Notes under the pieces: model-generated | The model's database searches: none | What the model saw: only the letters and a program-made list of their open reading frames with translations | Told to the model about the DNA's origin: nothing | Assembly (NCBI GenBank): GCA_017652345.1 | Contig: JAGCBE010000306.1 | Location: 1-9,070, forward strand | Origin: Methanobrevibacter sp. | Lineage (GTDB): Archaea > Methanobacteriota > Methanobacteria > Methanobacteriales > Methanobacteriaceae | Direction of reading: 5' to 3' | DNA length: 9,070 nucleotides | Made by a program: the position numbers and the translations under genes | In this document: piece by piece, positions 1 to 6,426 of the stretch | How the letters are laid out: every line of letters starts with the position of its first letter | How positions within the stretch are numbered: position 1 is the stretch's first letter

Positions 1-117
1 CGACTGCAAGTTAAATGCAGGGAACTTTCCAAACTTCGTGACAATTGCTTGCCACTCTGTACTGTCTTCATTTCTTTCAAGAAAATCACTAAAAACTTCT
101 GTATATAATGCCTTCAT
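1..117 (-). CDS. N-terminal fragment of a late protein, runs off the left edge
   Basis: An open frame starts at an ATG at 115-117 and stays open for 39 codons to the window edge. It begins MKALYTEVFSDFLERNEDS. It follows the capsid, connector and fibre genes on the same strand, so it is probably a virion protein. In phi29-like genomes the lower collar follows the connector, which makes lower collar a reasonable guess, but I see no diagnostic motif in this fragment. An in-frame TGA at 142-144 lies upstream with no other ATG/GTG/TTG between, so the ATG is the natural start. There is no purine-rich Shine-Dalgarno before it. Instead the folded leader element at 127-157 ends nine bases upstream, and a promoter lies just beyond. 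It is therefore probably expressed from its own short transcript as well as by read-through. Confidence 0.6.
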   Translation of the reverse strand, partial: MKALYTEVFSDFLERNEDSTEWQAIVTKFGKFPAFNLQS

Positions 118-126
118 AATTTTGTA

Positions 127-157
127 GCAGGTTGATAACGCTCAGCCTGCAAAGCGT
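127..157 (-). ncRNA. Pseudoknot-type leader element, copy A
   Basis: Read on the minus strand, stem 1 pairs ACGCT (157-153) with AGCGT (142-138), and stem 2 pairs GCAGG (150-146) with CCTGC (131-127). The strand order is stem 1, stem 2, stem 1, stem 2, which is an H-type pseudoknot. The connecting bases are TT, CTG and TATCAA. A second copy at 4086-4120 keeps the loops and changes stem 2 in a compensated way. The predicted transcription start from the promoter at 170-197 is around 161-164, so this copy would lie at the very 5' end of the transcript, nine bases before the start codon. No U-tract follows, so it is not a terminator. Its function is unknown. Confidence 0.65.
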
Positions 158-169
158 ATGCAAGAGAAA

Positions 170-197
170 ATTATAATGCAACAACAGTATCTGTAAT
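170..197 (-). promoter_or_regulatory. Promoter for the gene at the left edge
   Basis: On the minus strand a perfect -10 box TATAAT lies at 175-170, overlapping the TAA stop of the fibre gene. A partial -35 box, ATTACA (4 of 6 matches), lies at 197-192 with a 16-base spacer. The start would be near 161-164, directly before pseudoknot copy A. The -10 is convincing; the -35 is only moderate. Confidence 0.55.
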
Positions 198-1619
198 AGT
201 ACCGCCATTAGTATTAACTTGTCCAGAACCGTTAAAAAGCCATTGAAAATAAGAACTTACACCGTCACCACGACAAAGTGTTGCAACGCCCGTTGTACCA
301 CTGTTTGAACCTGCCATATTGCCCGCACCCCAAACATTTTCACCATAATAATTTTTCAATGCTTGTGAAATAAGTAAAGGTGTGTCATACGGTGTACTTG
401 TTTCATCAATGATATTTATAACATAGTTATAAAGTGTACTACCAGAAGAAACAGAACCAACAATTTTATGCAAATATTTTCCACTGCTTACTTGTGGTGA
501 CATATCAATAGATTCTTCAACATAGGCAACCACATTATTATTTACTTCACTAACACTTGTTACTGTACAACCAAGGAAATAATATTTTGAAGACGGTATG
601 TCATGATAGTACATATAGAAACAATCACCTGCAACTGGTATTCTATTCCAAAGAAGAACATTATTTTGATGAATAGAAATATTTTTTGAAGTATGATACG
701 GGTCACCTGCAACTAACGAACTCAATGTATTAAGTTTATACAAAGCATCTTTACCGTTTGCACCGTTTTGACCTGTCAATCTAACAATATCACTTGCGAC
801 AATTTGTGTCACCGCTGTACTTGACTTTGTTTGTACTTCACACTGTGCAATATATTGAAGTTGTGAAGTTGAATCATAAAGAAGTGCAATAAAGTCTTCA
901 TTAGGTTTTGGTTCTCTACTAAAATCTTCAAATGCCAAACTAACATCAACAAGTTGTGACGTTCCAGAGCCTTTTGTAAATGAAATTGTCTTATCATAAA
1001 TCAATGCAATTTCACCTGCTTCACCCTGTGCACCGTCTTCACCATTTTGTCCTGTAATCAAAAATACTTGCTGTACTTTAAGATTTGCAATAGATGAAAC
1101 AACGGACTCAATATAACCACATACAAGATAAACATCATTTGTTGTAAGATGATTAACAAAGCAAGTTACATACTCATTGACAAGTGGTGTTCTATTAAAG
1201 TTGCCTGATGCAAGAGCAATAGAAGCATTAGCAACAGGAACTGATGACGATTGAATAATAAAATTATATTGCAATCCAGTTTTACCGTCTGCACCTGCTT
1301 GCCCTTGTTCACCTTGCAAACCACGTTCGCCTTGTTCACCTTTAAACAAACTTGCATTTGAAACACTAAATACTTCGCTTCCTACTGCGGAAACGTAAGC
1401 ATAAATATTGTTTTTAAAGAAAACAACATCGCCTTCTGCAAGAGTTGATTCACTTGCTACAATATCTGTCAAATCATATTGTTGTGTATCAGCAGAATAA
1501 TTTGCATCTACTGCGTAAACTTTATAAATAGGATTGATCTTCAAATATTTTTCAATTCTGTGCAAAGCCTGCAACAGAGTTTCATTTGAGTCCAATGCCG
1601 AAGGGGTATAATTTATCAT
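171..1619 (-). CDS. Collagen-like fibre protein with repeated beta-type domains
   Basis: This 482-residue protein has Gly-X-Y segments at residues 94-115 (GEQGERGLQGEQGQ and on, about seven triplets), 190-203 (GQNGEDGAQGEAG) and a short one at 283-289. Such segments form trimeric triple helices and are typical of phage fibres, including head and tail fibres of podoviruses. The Gly-X-Y blocks separate similar units of about 75 residues, roughly 33-93, 116-189, 204-282 and 293-372. The two central units share an F-x-R-x-P-x-x-N-E core. The last 100 residues are rich in Gly, Ser, Thr and Asn and may be the receptor-binding tip. The ATG overlaps the connector stop by four bases (ATGA), with AAGGAAGG nine bases upstream, so the two are translationally coupled. 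A role as host-binding or head fibre is inferred from composition and position between connector and the next late gene. Confidence 0.8.
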   Translation of the reverse strand: MINYTPSALDSNETLLQALHRIEKYLKINPIYKVYAVDANYSADTQQYDLTDIVASESTLAEGDVVFFKNNIYAYVSAVGSEVFSVSNASLFKGEQGERGLQGEQGQAGADGKTGLQYNFIIQSSSVPVANASIALASGNFNRTPLVNEYVTCFVNHLTTNDVYLVCGYIESVVSSIANLKVQQVFLITGQNGEDGAQGEAGEIALIYDKTISFTKGSGTSQLVDVSLAFEDFSREPKPNEDFIALLYDSTSQLQYIAQCEVQTKSSTAVTQIVASDIVRLTGQNGANGKDALYKLNTLSSLVAGDPYHTSKNISIHQNNVLLWNRIPVAGDCFYMYYHDIPSSKYYFLGCTVTSVSEVNNNVVAYVEESIDMSPQVSSGKYLHKIVGSVSSGSTLYNYVINIIDETSTPYDTPLLISQALKNYYGENVWGAGNMAGSNSGTTGVATLCRGDGVSSYFQWLFNGSGQVNTNGGTITDTVVAL

Positions 1620-2461
1620 TCTTCGTTACCTTCCTTTTCATTTTCTTCAATGTCTATGGCATCTAAAACTGCCGTGTTGCCTTCAAGTCTAATAGGAATA
1701 CCACCTTGTTCAGCATCATAGTTGAACGTGTCAATCAACGTTTGTATGCAGTCTTTCGTGTAAAGTTGTGAAGCAATAATTTCACTTGTCTGTACACGTT
1801 CACGTTTGTCTGTGTTCGCTACACTCAAACCAATTGCTTGCAAGGTTTCGTTCATTATTTCCTTTCTTGCTTCAAGCAACTTGTCTACAAGATACTGTGC
1901 GCCTGTGGATTGTACCTTGACTTCATTTCCTGTCATAGCGGATTTGTTTTGAAACACTACCGTTGCGCCTACACGCCTGCTGTCAATCTCATTTGCCATT
2001 GAAAGCATTGTGGACTGGTCTTGAACTTCCGCAACCGTCATTGTTTTGATTGCTTCAAGGTTCTGTTCAATTGCCATATCAAAATCAACAATCTTTTCAA
2101 TCTGCTGGTCTAGATATAATTGCAAAGGGTATTTCAAATCATTTGCACGAAGTATGACAACTTCATCTGCGTTACGCCAAACTGTAAATCCATTGTACCC
2201 AATTAGATTATAGTTTTGTGGCAAGCCGTAAACGTCAATACCACTTCTAACGTAACGCAAATAAAGTTTTGTTTGTTTATCGTAGGCAATTCCACCGTGT
2301 TCCAACAATACACGCAACAAATATCTCTTTGGCAAATCGCCTGCATTCAAAACTTTAACGGAATTGTGAAACAATATCGCAAATCTATTACGATAGTTAT
2401 CTACATATATTTTCCGTTTCTTTTCGGCAATTCGCCTTGCATCACGTGAATTGTTTGCCAT
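1616..2461 (-). CDS. Connector (portal, upper collar) protein
   Basis: This 281-residue protein resembles the phi29 gp10 family of head-tail connectors, the dodecameric ring through which DNA is packaged and ejected. It begins with a basic segment (RDARRIAEKKRKIYVDNYRNRF), as expected for the DNA- or capsid-contacting N-terminus. The middle holds VYGLPQNYNLIGYNGFTVWRN, a beta-rich wing-like stretch, then a long helical region. The C-terminal half contains KEIMNETLQAIGLSVANTDKRERVQTSEI, which has the layout of the 'NxxLxxLGI-N-xxKKER-xxSE' region I recall from phi29-type connectors. The tail is very acidic. Length is close to the roughly 300 residues usual for this family. It sits directly after the capsid gene, with an AGGTGA ribosome site five bases before the ATG and a four-base stop/start overlap with the fibre gene. 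The family call rests on pattern recognition, not on an alignment. Confidence 0.8.
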   Translation of the reverse strand: MANNSRDARRIAEKKRKIYVDNYRNRFAILFHNSVKVLNAGDLPKRYLLRVLLEHGGIAYDKQTKLYLRYVRSGIDVYGLPQNYNLIGYNGFTVWRNADEVVILRANDLKYPLQLYLDQQIEKIVDFDMAIEQNLEAIKTMTVAEVQDQSTMLSMANEIDSRRVGATVVFQNKSAMTGNEVKVQSTGAQYLVDKLLEARKEIMNETLQAIGLSVANTDKRERVQTSEIIASQLYTKDCIQTLIDTFNYDAEQGGIPIRLEGNTAVLDAIDIEENEKEGNEE

Positions 2462-2471
2462 AGTTCACCTA

Positions 2472-3431
2472 TTAGCCTTCACCACCTGCTTCTGCTGGTG
2501 TTGTGTCATACTCAAAGAAGCAACCGTCAAAGAGTGGTGACAACGCATAAAGGTCTTCAACGTGCAAGAAGTAATTCCAGAACAAACCGTCTGCGTTCTT
2601 TTGGTCTGCCATTTCAAAGAGTCTGGTATAGTCAAGAACTGCGTTTCTATCAACGATATAAACGAACTTATGAGTTGTATCATCAATCTCAATAATCTTG
2701 CTACGAAGTTCTGCCTTTTCAAGATTGAACACACCTGCCAATTCATCAACGTCAATTGCGTTCTTCAACGTATACGGCATAATGATATAGATGTCTTCTG
2801 CTCTTGTGCTTCTCTTGATGCCTGCTCTGTTGAAATCAGTATTAACAAATTGCATACCAGAAACAATATTCTTCATTTGTTTCAAGATGCCTTTGTAATT
2901 AGTTTCACCATTAACGAGGTCAACATCTGGTTTCTTGACAAGCAAAGAAGTGTTGTCAACATAAGCCCAAGAATCATAAGTTGTACCCCAATAAAGAAGT
3001 CCTTTAAGATTTTGGAACTTATCGTGAATACGAGATTGTGCAAGTTCACTAACAAGACGTTCTGCAACATCACCTGCACCCCTATCATTCATCAAAACTT
3101 TGCGAATCTTTGCGATGTCAACAGTTGTTTTGTACGTGAATCTTGACCAGTTCTTGAAATATTGAACTGCCAACTTAACACGTGTATCACGTGACAAAGC
3201 ACCAGCACCTGTCGCATCATAAGATGTTGCTTCAACAAGTTTAACAACTGCTTGTTCAATTGTATCACCGTTGTCAACTGGCATCTTATCAAAGACAGCA
3301 AGCGGATTTTTACCTTCTACGTCACGAATAATTTGCTGTGCAACTTTGCCAATCATACCAAACTCTTCATAGACGTTCGGTGAATAGCCACTTGCACTTT
3401 GCCCTGCGCCATAATTGATTGTTACTGGCAT
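2472..3431 (-). CDS. Major capsid protein
   Basis: This 319-residue protein follows a scaffold-like gene and precedes the connector, the standard place for the major head protein. The N-terminus (MPVTINYGAGQSASGYSPNV) is followed by IGKVAQQIIRDVEGKNPLAVFDKMPVDNGDTIEQAVVKL, which fits the N-terminal arm and E-loop region of HK97-fold capsids in the phi29/Cp-1 group. The central part (DIYIIMPYTLKNAIDVDELAGVFN) fits a capsid A/P-domain layout. It is shorter than phi29 gp8 (448 residues), which carries an extra Ig-like C-terminal domain; nothing like that is visible here, and the protein ends in a Gly/Glu/Ala-rich tail. It has the ideal ribosome site AAGGAAGG about nine bases before its ATG, consistent with very high expression. 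The identity rests on order, length and sequence character. Confidence 0.82.
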   Translation of the reverse strand: MPVTINYGAGQSASGYSPNVYEEFGMIGKVAQQIIRDVEGKNPLAVFDKMPVDNGDTIEQAVVKLVEATSYDATGAGALSRDTRVKLAVQYFKNWSRFTYKTTVDIAKIRKVLMNDRGAGDVAERLVSELAQSRIHDKFQNLKGLLYWGTTYDSWAYVDNTSLLVKKPDVDLVNGETNYKGILKQMKNIVSGMQFVNTDFNRAGIKRSTRAEDIYIIMPYTLKNAIDVDELAGVFNLEKAELRSKIIEIDDTTHKFVYIVDRNAVLDYTRLFEMADQKNADGLFWNYFLHVEDLYALSPLFDGCFFEYDTTPAEAGGEG

Positions 3432-3452
3432 AGATTTTACCTTCCTTTTATT

Positions 3453-3731
3453 TTATTTTAAATGAAATCTTTCTTGTAAATCAGCATATAATGCTTCTTC
3501 TTTGCTAGCAGGTTCTTGTTCCTGCCCTTGTTCTTCGTCATCACTCATTCCTTTGCCTTGTCCACTTAACAATGCACGAATCTGTTTGACGTGTTTTGCT
3601 TCTTGTTCGTCAAGAGCCTTTTGTTTCTCTGCTTCAAGTTCCTTGCGCTGTTCTTCAAGTTTCTTTTCATATTCTTCTCTAACAGCCTTCAAAACTTCGT
3701 CTTCTTGTTCTTGTTTCTTTTCTTCACTCAT
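3453..3731 (-). CDS. Scaffold protein (gp7-like)
   Basis: This 92-residue protein is almost entirely Glu, Lys, Gln and Ala and is predicted to be a long helix or coiled coil over residues 5-55 (for example EYEKKLEEQRKELEAEKQ). A disordered Gln/Glu linker and a short C-terminal segment, YADLQERFHLK, follow. The phi29 scaffold gp7 is 98 residues, helical and dimeric, sits immediately before the major capsid gene and guides prohead assembly before leaving the shell. Length, composition and position all match. The ATG overlaps the stop of the holin-like gene by four bases (ATGA), so the pair is probably translationally coupled. The only purine-rich site, AAAAGGA, is rather distant at about 12 bases. 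A generic coiled-coil protein cannot be excluded, but its place before the capsid gene makes scaffold by far the best reading. Confidence 0.75.
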   Translation of the reverse strand: MSEEKKQEQEDEVLKAVREEYEKKLEEQRKELEAEKQKALDEQEAKHVKQIRALLSGQGKGMSDDEEQGQEQEPASKEEALYADLQERFHLK

Positions 3732-4063
3732 AACAACGGATTTTCCTTTTTATTTACTTGTTTTGTTAATTCAATAAGATTTTCAATTTTTGCGATAAAC
3801 TTTTCTTTGTCATACTTAATATGATTTTGAACGCAATATTCAAAAAGTTGACTTAATACAAATTGAAGTTTTTCTGCACCATTATAATTTTTGTGCTGTT
3901 CTGCTTCAATCATAAGTTTTTCAATATAATCAACCAAAGTATCAAACTTAATTTTTCTTTTATGTATTGCAATAATAACTGCTACAATAATTGAAATAAC
4001 GGAAACAACAATTTGTAAAATCTTAATCCAAAGATTTTCATCAGTTAAGTCAAAATATTCCAT
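3728..4063 (-). CDS. Holin-like membrane protein (LLH type)
   Basis: This 111-residue protein has one strong hydrophobic segment at residues 13-33 (IKILQIVVSVISIIVAVIIAI), followed at once by positive residues HKRKIK. This predicts a single-span protein with the C-terminus in the cytoplasm. After it comes IEKLMIEAEQHKNYNGAEKLQFVL, which resembles the 'EAE-x(5-8)-GAEKKxYV' signature of the phage LL-H holin family, then a helical tail rich in Lys and Glu. Holins form membrane lesions that release the endolysin at the end of infection. It is the first gene after the late promoter and leader element at 4086-4120, with a good AAGGTGAT site nine bases upstream. No endolysin is visible in this window, so the lysis role is inferred from the signature. 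The protein could instead be a membrane-anchored assembly factor. Confidence 0.55.
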   Translation of the reverse strand: MEYFDLTDENLWIKILQIVVSVISIIVAVIIAIHKRKIKFDTLVDYIEKLMIEAEQHKNYNGAEKLQFVLSQLFEYCVQNHIKYDKEKFIAKIENLIELTKQVNKKENPLL

Positions 4064-4160
4064 AGAACATCACCTTCATACAAGATTGACGGTTGATTGA
4101 ACGCTCAGCCGTCAAAGCGCGGTCAAAATGAAAACAAAAACCAAGACTGTATCTGTTCCC
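4064..4160 (-). promoter_or_regulatory. 5' leader of the late operon
   Basis: The stretch between the predicted late transcription start (about 4160-4162) and the holin-like ATG is roughly 97 bases. On the minus strand it begins GGGAACAG, passes a U-rich run and then contains pseudoknot copy B at 4120-4086. It ends with the ribosome site AAGGTGAT. No open frame of interest lies in it. Confidence 0.6.
4086..4120 (-). ncRNA. Pseudoknot-type leader element, copy B
   Basis: Read on the minus strand, stem 1 pairs GCGCT (4120-4116) with AGCGT (4105-4101), including one G-U pair. Stem 2 pairs GACGG (4113-4109) with CCGTC (4092-4088); it can grow to seven pairs with the flanking TT and AA. Between them lie CTG and TCAATCAA. 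Relative to copy A, stem 2 pairs C-G and A-T have become A-T and C-G, so pairing is kept while sequence changes. The CTGAGCGTT and ATCAACC loop and strand sequences are conserved. It sits in the leader of the late operon, about 40 to 75 bases from the predicted transcription start, with a normal ribosome site further downstream. Confidence 0.7.
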
Positions 4161-4167
4161 ATATAAA

Positions 4168-4196
4168 ATTATAATACTATAAATCTAAATTGTCAA
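4168..4196 (-). promoter_or_regulatory. Late promoter, perfect consensus
   Basis: On the minus strand TTGACA lies at 4196-4191, a 17-base spacer follows, then TATAAT at 4173-4168. Both hexamers and the spacing are ideal for the housekeeping sigma factor. The -35 box lies inside the last codons of the polymerase gene and the -10 box just after its stop. Transcription would start near 4160-4162 and read the leader element, holin-like, scaffold, capsid, connector and fibre genes. A perfect box set would not need an activator, so timing may depend on a repressor or on downstream RNA control. Confidence 0.85.
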
Positions 4197-6195
4197 TATC
4201 ATCTTCATATATTTCTTCTAAATCTTCTAACATTTTTTTATTTATGACTAGATTTTCGTCATTAAGTATCATTTTGTCTACATATATCAACGCTTTTCCG
4301 CCTTTGACGTTTAAACCACATAAGCATCTAAACATTCTGTTCGGTTTAAATATATCAACTGCTTCACTAAAAGGTTTATCACCTATCTCTTTTTTAACAA
4401 CTTTTGTGTTTACACCTTTACAATGAACTTCGTACCCTTCTTCCTTATTCCAGAGTAAATATGTCTTTGGTGCAAGATATAATGCAAAGTTATAAATGCC
4501 TTCACATTTCAATTTGCCTAGTTCTTTGTCATCTACATATTTAGTGTCATCAAACTTGCATAAACTGTGTACACTATCTGTATCACAATAGCAAAAATTA
4601 TCTCTAACATTTCCATTTGATGAAAGTCTAATCAAGGTCAACAAATGAACTCGTGCAAGGGCTGTAATTCTACTTCCAACCACCACGGACAACATTGAAC
4701 GTTCGTCAATTTCTGTTCCCTTCTTAACCAAATGAACACAACCTGTTTCTTCATCAAGTTCATACACACAAATCTGGCGTTCAATTTTTTGTGCCAATTT
4801 ACCGTATGCACTATTAAGTAACAATTTTGCACCCTGCTTGATGCTTCCTTTTGAAGTTCCTTTAATTCTGTAAAAGGTATCAACATAATTTTTAGCACCC
4901 TTAGGACTCTTGCCTTCATATTCCAATACATATTGTATGTCATATTCTAAGTTATACCACCTTTCTATTTCTTCAAGTTCTTCAAGCCATATATATCTTT
5001 CTTCTGCTTCACGTATAACTTCAACATAATCACCACTCAAAGCATCTTGCCAAACGGGTATCATATTGCGTTTAAGTACACCAAATAAGTTTTTGATACA
5101 TACAATATAAACGTGTTTATCGTCTATTTTTGATAGGTTTTGTACCTTTTTCGGTACACCAAAAGGGTATTTCATATTTCTCATTTGATTAGGGTACATA
5201 GAATTAACATCATATTTATATATATTCTTTTGTACAACACCAACCTTCAACGGATTAACAAAACATTTACCACCAAGATATAAATGTTTATTTCTAAACT
5301 CTGTGTCTTGTTCTGGCGTCAAAGGAAAACAAAGTTTAAATGCCATAACATTTTCTTTTGCTTCTCTTTGATGAAACATAATGTTTAAAAGTGTTTTCTT
5401 AGCCAATCCGCCTGCTGTCATAAAATCACCTTTAAATAATGAAAAACCTGTTATCTTTTTCATTGTCTGCTCAATAGATTCAGCAAGCAACATTAACCCT
5501 TTTGTATCATTTATCATATATTGAATATCATCTTCAATATCTGCTTCAACATAGTTCATTTCAAGTTTACGTATATCGTTGCCTTGCCTATCTTTGATTT
5601 TCCAATCTTCAAGATTCTTTGCAAGCCCACCACCAAATATATTGCATATATCTACCATACGAAACTTATGTACCTTTGTTTGATTCTGTCTATTTGTGTA
5701 ATCTTGCCAAATTGTCATCTGGTATCGTTGCCCAAAATCACCATTCAAGGATTGAAACGTGTGCGTGGGCATCTTACCGTATGTTTTTCTGTTCGCTACT
5801 TCTTCGGTAATGTCCTTGAAATTGTGCGTGAGCATATAATAATCAAAAATAGAAAAATCAAACTTCGCATTATACCAAAACACCGTGTTCACATTGAACA
5901 TAGCACAAGCAGTCAAAAAATCTTGACAATTTTGAAACAATGCAAAACTTTCACCGTCACTCAACATAAAAGCATAAGCACGAACTTCAATATTTTGTTT
6001 GCACCATTTCTGTCCGTTCTGCTTATACAAATTATATGCTTCGTCTTCTGTGAGAAGTTTATTATCATAATAAAGTTTTGTTTCGGTATCTGCACCCAAA
6101 TATTTACAATGTGGAAATTGATATGCCACATCTAACCGCCAAGAACCGTCAACAAAAAACTTGTCTGTGAACAATCTTGATTTTTGCCATTCCAT
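4177..6195 (-). CDS. Protein-primed family B DNA polymerase
   Basis: Starting from the ATG at 6195 this is 672 residues. The 3'-5' exonuclease motifs are Exo I ADTET (D36, E38), Exo II YNAKFD (N109, D113) and Exo III YMIND (Y226, D230). The YLGG linker motif is at 306-309. Polymerase motif A is DVNSMYP (D329), motif B KLLLNSAYG (K457, Y464), motif C YCDTDS (D538, D540) and KTY at 577-579. All catalytic residues are present. Spacing between YxGG, A, B, C and KxY is close to that of phi29 polymerase (572 residues), with room for TPR1 and TPR2 inserts, so it should be processive and start from a terminal protein. The extra 100 residues are spread over the N-terminus, exonuclease domain and C-terminus. 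A longer frame exists from a TTG at 6237, but the ATG has AGGT seven bases upstream and avoids the overlap with the gene before it. Confidence 0.97.
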   Translation of the reverse strand: MEWQKSRLFTDKFFVDGSWRLDVAYQFPHCKYLGADTETKLYYDNKLLTEDEAYNLYKQNGQKWCKQNIEVRAYAFMLSDGESFALFQNCQDFLTACAMFNVNTVFWYNAKFDFSIFDYYMLTHNFKDITEEVANRKTYGKMPTHTFQSLNGDFGQRYQMTIWQDYTNRQNQTKVHKFRMVDICNIFGGGLAKNLEDWKIKDRQGNDIRKLEMNYVEADIEDDIQYMINDTKGLMLLAESIEQTMKKITGFSLFKGDFMTAGGLAKKTLLNIMFHQREAKENVMAFKLCFPLTPEQDTEFRNKHLYLGGKCFVNPLKVGVVQKNIYKYDVNSMYPNQMRNMKYPFGVPKKVQNLSKIDDKHVYIVCIKNLFGVLKRNMIPVWQDALSGDYVEVIREAEERYIWLEELEEIERWYNLEYDIQYVLEYEGKSPKGAKNYVDTFYRIKGTSKGSIKQGAKLLLNSAYGKLAQKIERQICVYELDEETGCVHLVKKGTEIDERSMLSVVVGSRITALARVHLLTLIRLSSNGNVRDNFCYCDTDSVHSLCKFDDTKYVDDKELGKLKCEGIYNFALYLAPKTYLLWNKEEGYEVHCKGVNTKVVKKEIGDKPFSEAVDIFKPNRMFRCLCGLNVKGGKALIYVDKMILNDENLVINKKMLEDLEEIYEDDIDNLDL

Positions 6196-6202
6196 TATTG
6201 AC

Positions 6203-6424
6203 CTATTTTTCAATATAATGTACTCTTCCACTACCAAATGATAAATGATATTTATTATTTTTTATATATTCATCAACTTGTTCCTTAACTATTACTGATA
6301 TTTCTTTATTCATCATTGAAGTAAGAGTTTCTGCTATTCTAAAAGCATTGATATGTATAGTTCTATCATGTTCATTAAAAATTGTATTTTCTTTTATAAG
6401 TTCAATAATTATCTCTTCTTTCAT
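6203..6424 (-). CDS. Small protein of unknown function before the polymerase
   Basis: This 73-residue protein begins MKEEIIIELIKENTIFNEHD. It has no membrane segment and no motif I recognise. It is charged and predicted mainly helical, with a short polar C-terminus (SFGSGRVHYIEK). The start has a good AGGAAG site seven bases upstream. Its stop lies seven bases before the polymerase ATG, and AGGT, the likely polymerase ribosome site, overlaps this stop codon, so the two are probably coupled in translation. It starts two bases after the stop of the candidate terminal protein gene. Its position between terminal protein and polymerase suggests a replication accessory role, but that is context only. 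Confidence 0.7.
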   Translation of the reverse strand: MKEEIIIELIKENTIFNEHDRTIHINAFRIAETLTSMMNKEISVIVKEQVDEYIKNNKYHLSFGSGRVHYIEK

Positions 6425-6426
6425 TC

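Noticed and set aside
127..157. Leader element as intrinsic terminator, frameshift signal or known self-cleaving ribozyme
   Set aside because: No U-tract follows, no slippery heptamer precedes it and it is outside coding sequence. I could not fit hammerhead, twister, pistol or HDV-like cores to either strand.
2562..3146. 194-codon open frame on the plus strand
   Set aside because: It is opposite the major capsid gene, has no ribosome site and an implausible composition.
3502..3824. Ser/Cys- and Phe-rich plus-strand frames that look like membrane proteins
   Set aside because: They are the complement of the Glu/Lys-rich scaffold gene, which necessarily reads as Ser, Phe, Leu and Cys.
5521..6135. 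204-codon open frame on the plus strand
   Set aside because: It lies entirely opposite the polymerase gene. The product is Cys/Ile/Phe-rich with no domain, as expected for the complement of a real gene.
6196..6237. TTG start extending the polymerase by 14 residues
   Set aside because: The internal ATG has a placed AGGT site and avoids overlap with the upstream gene. The added residues are not part of any polymerase motif.
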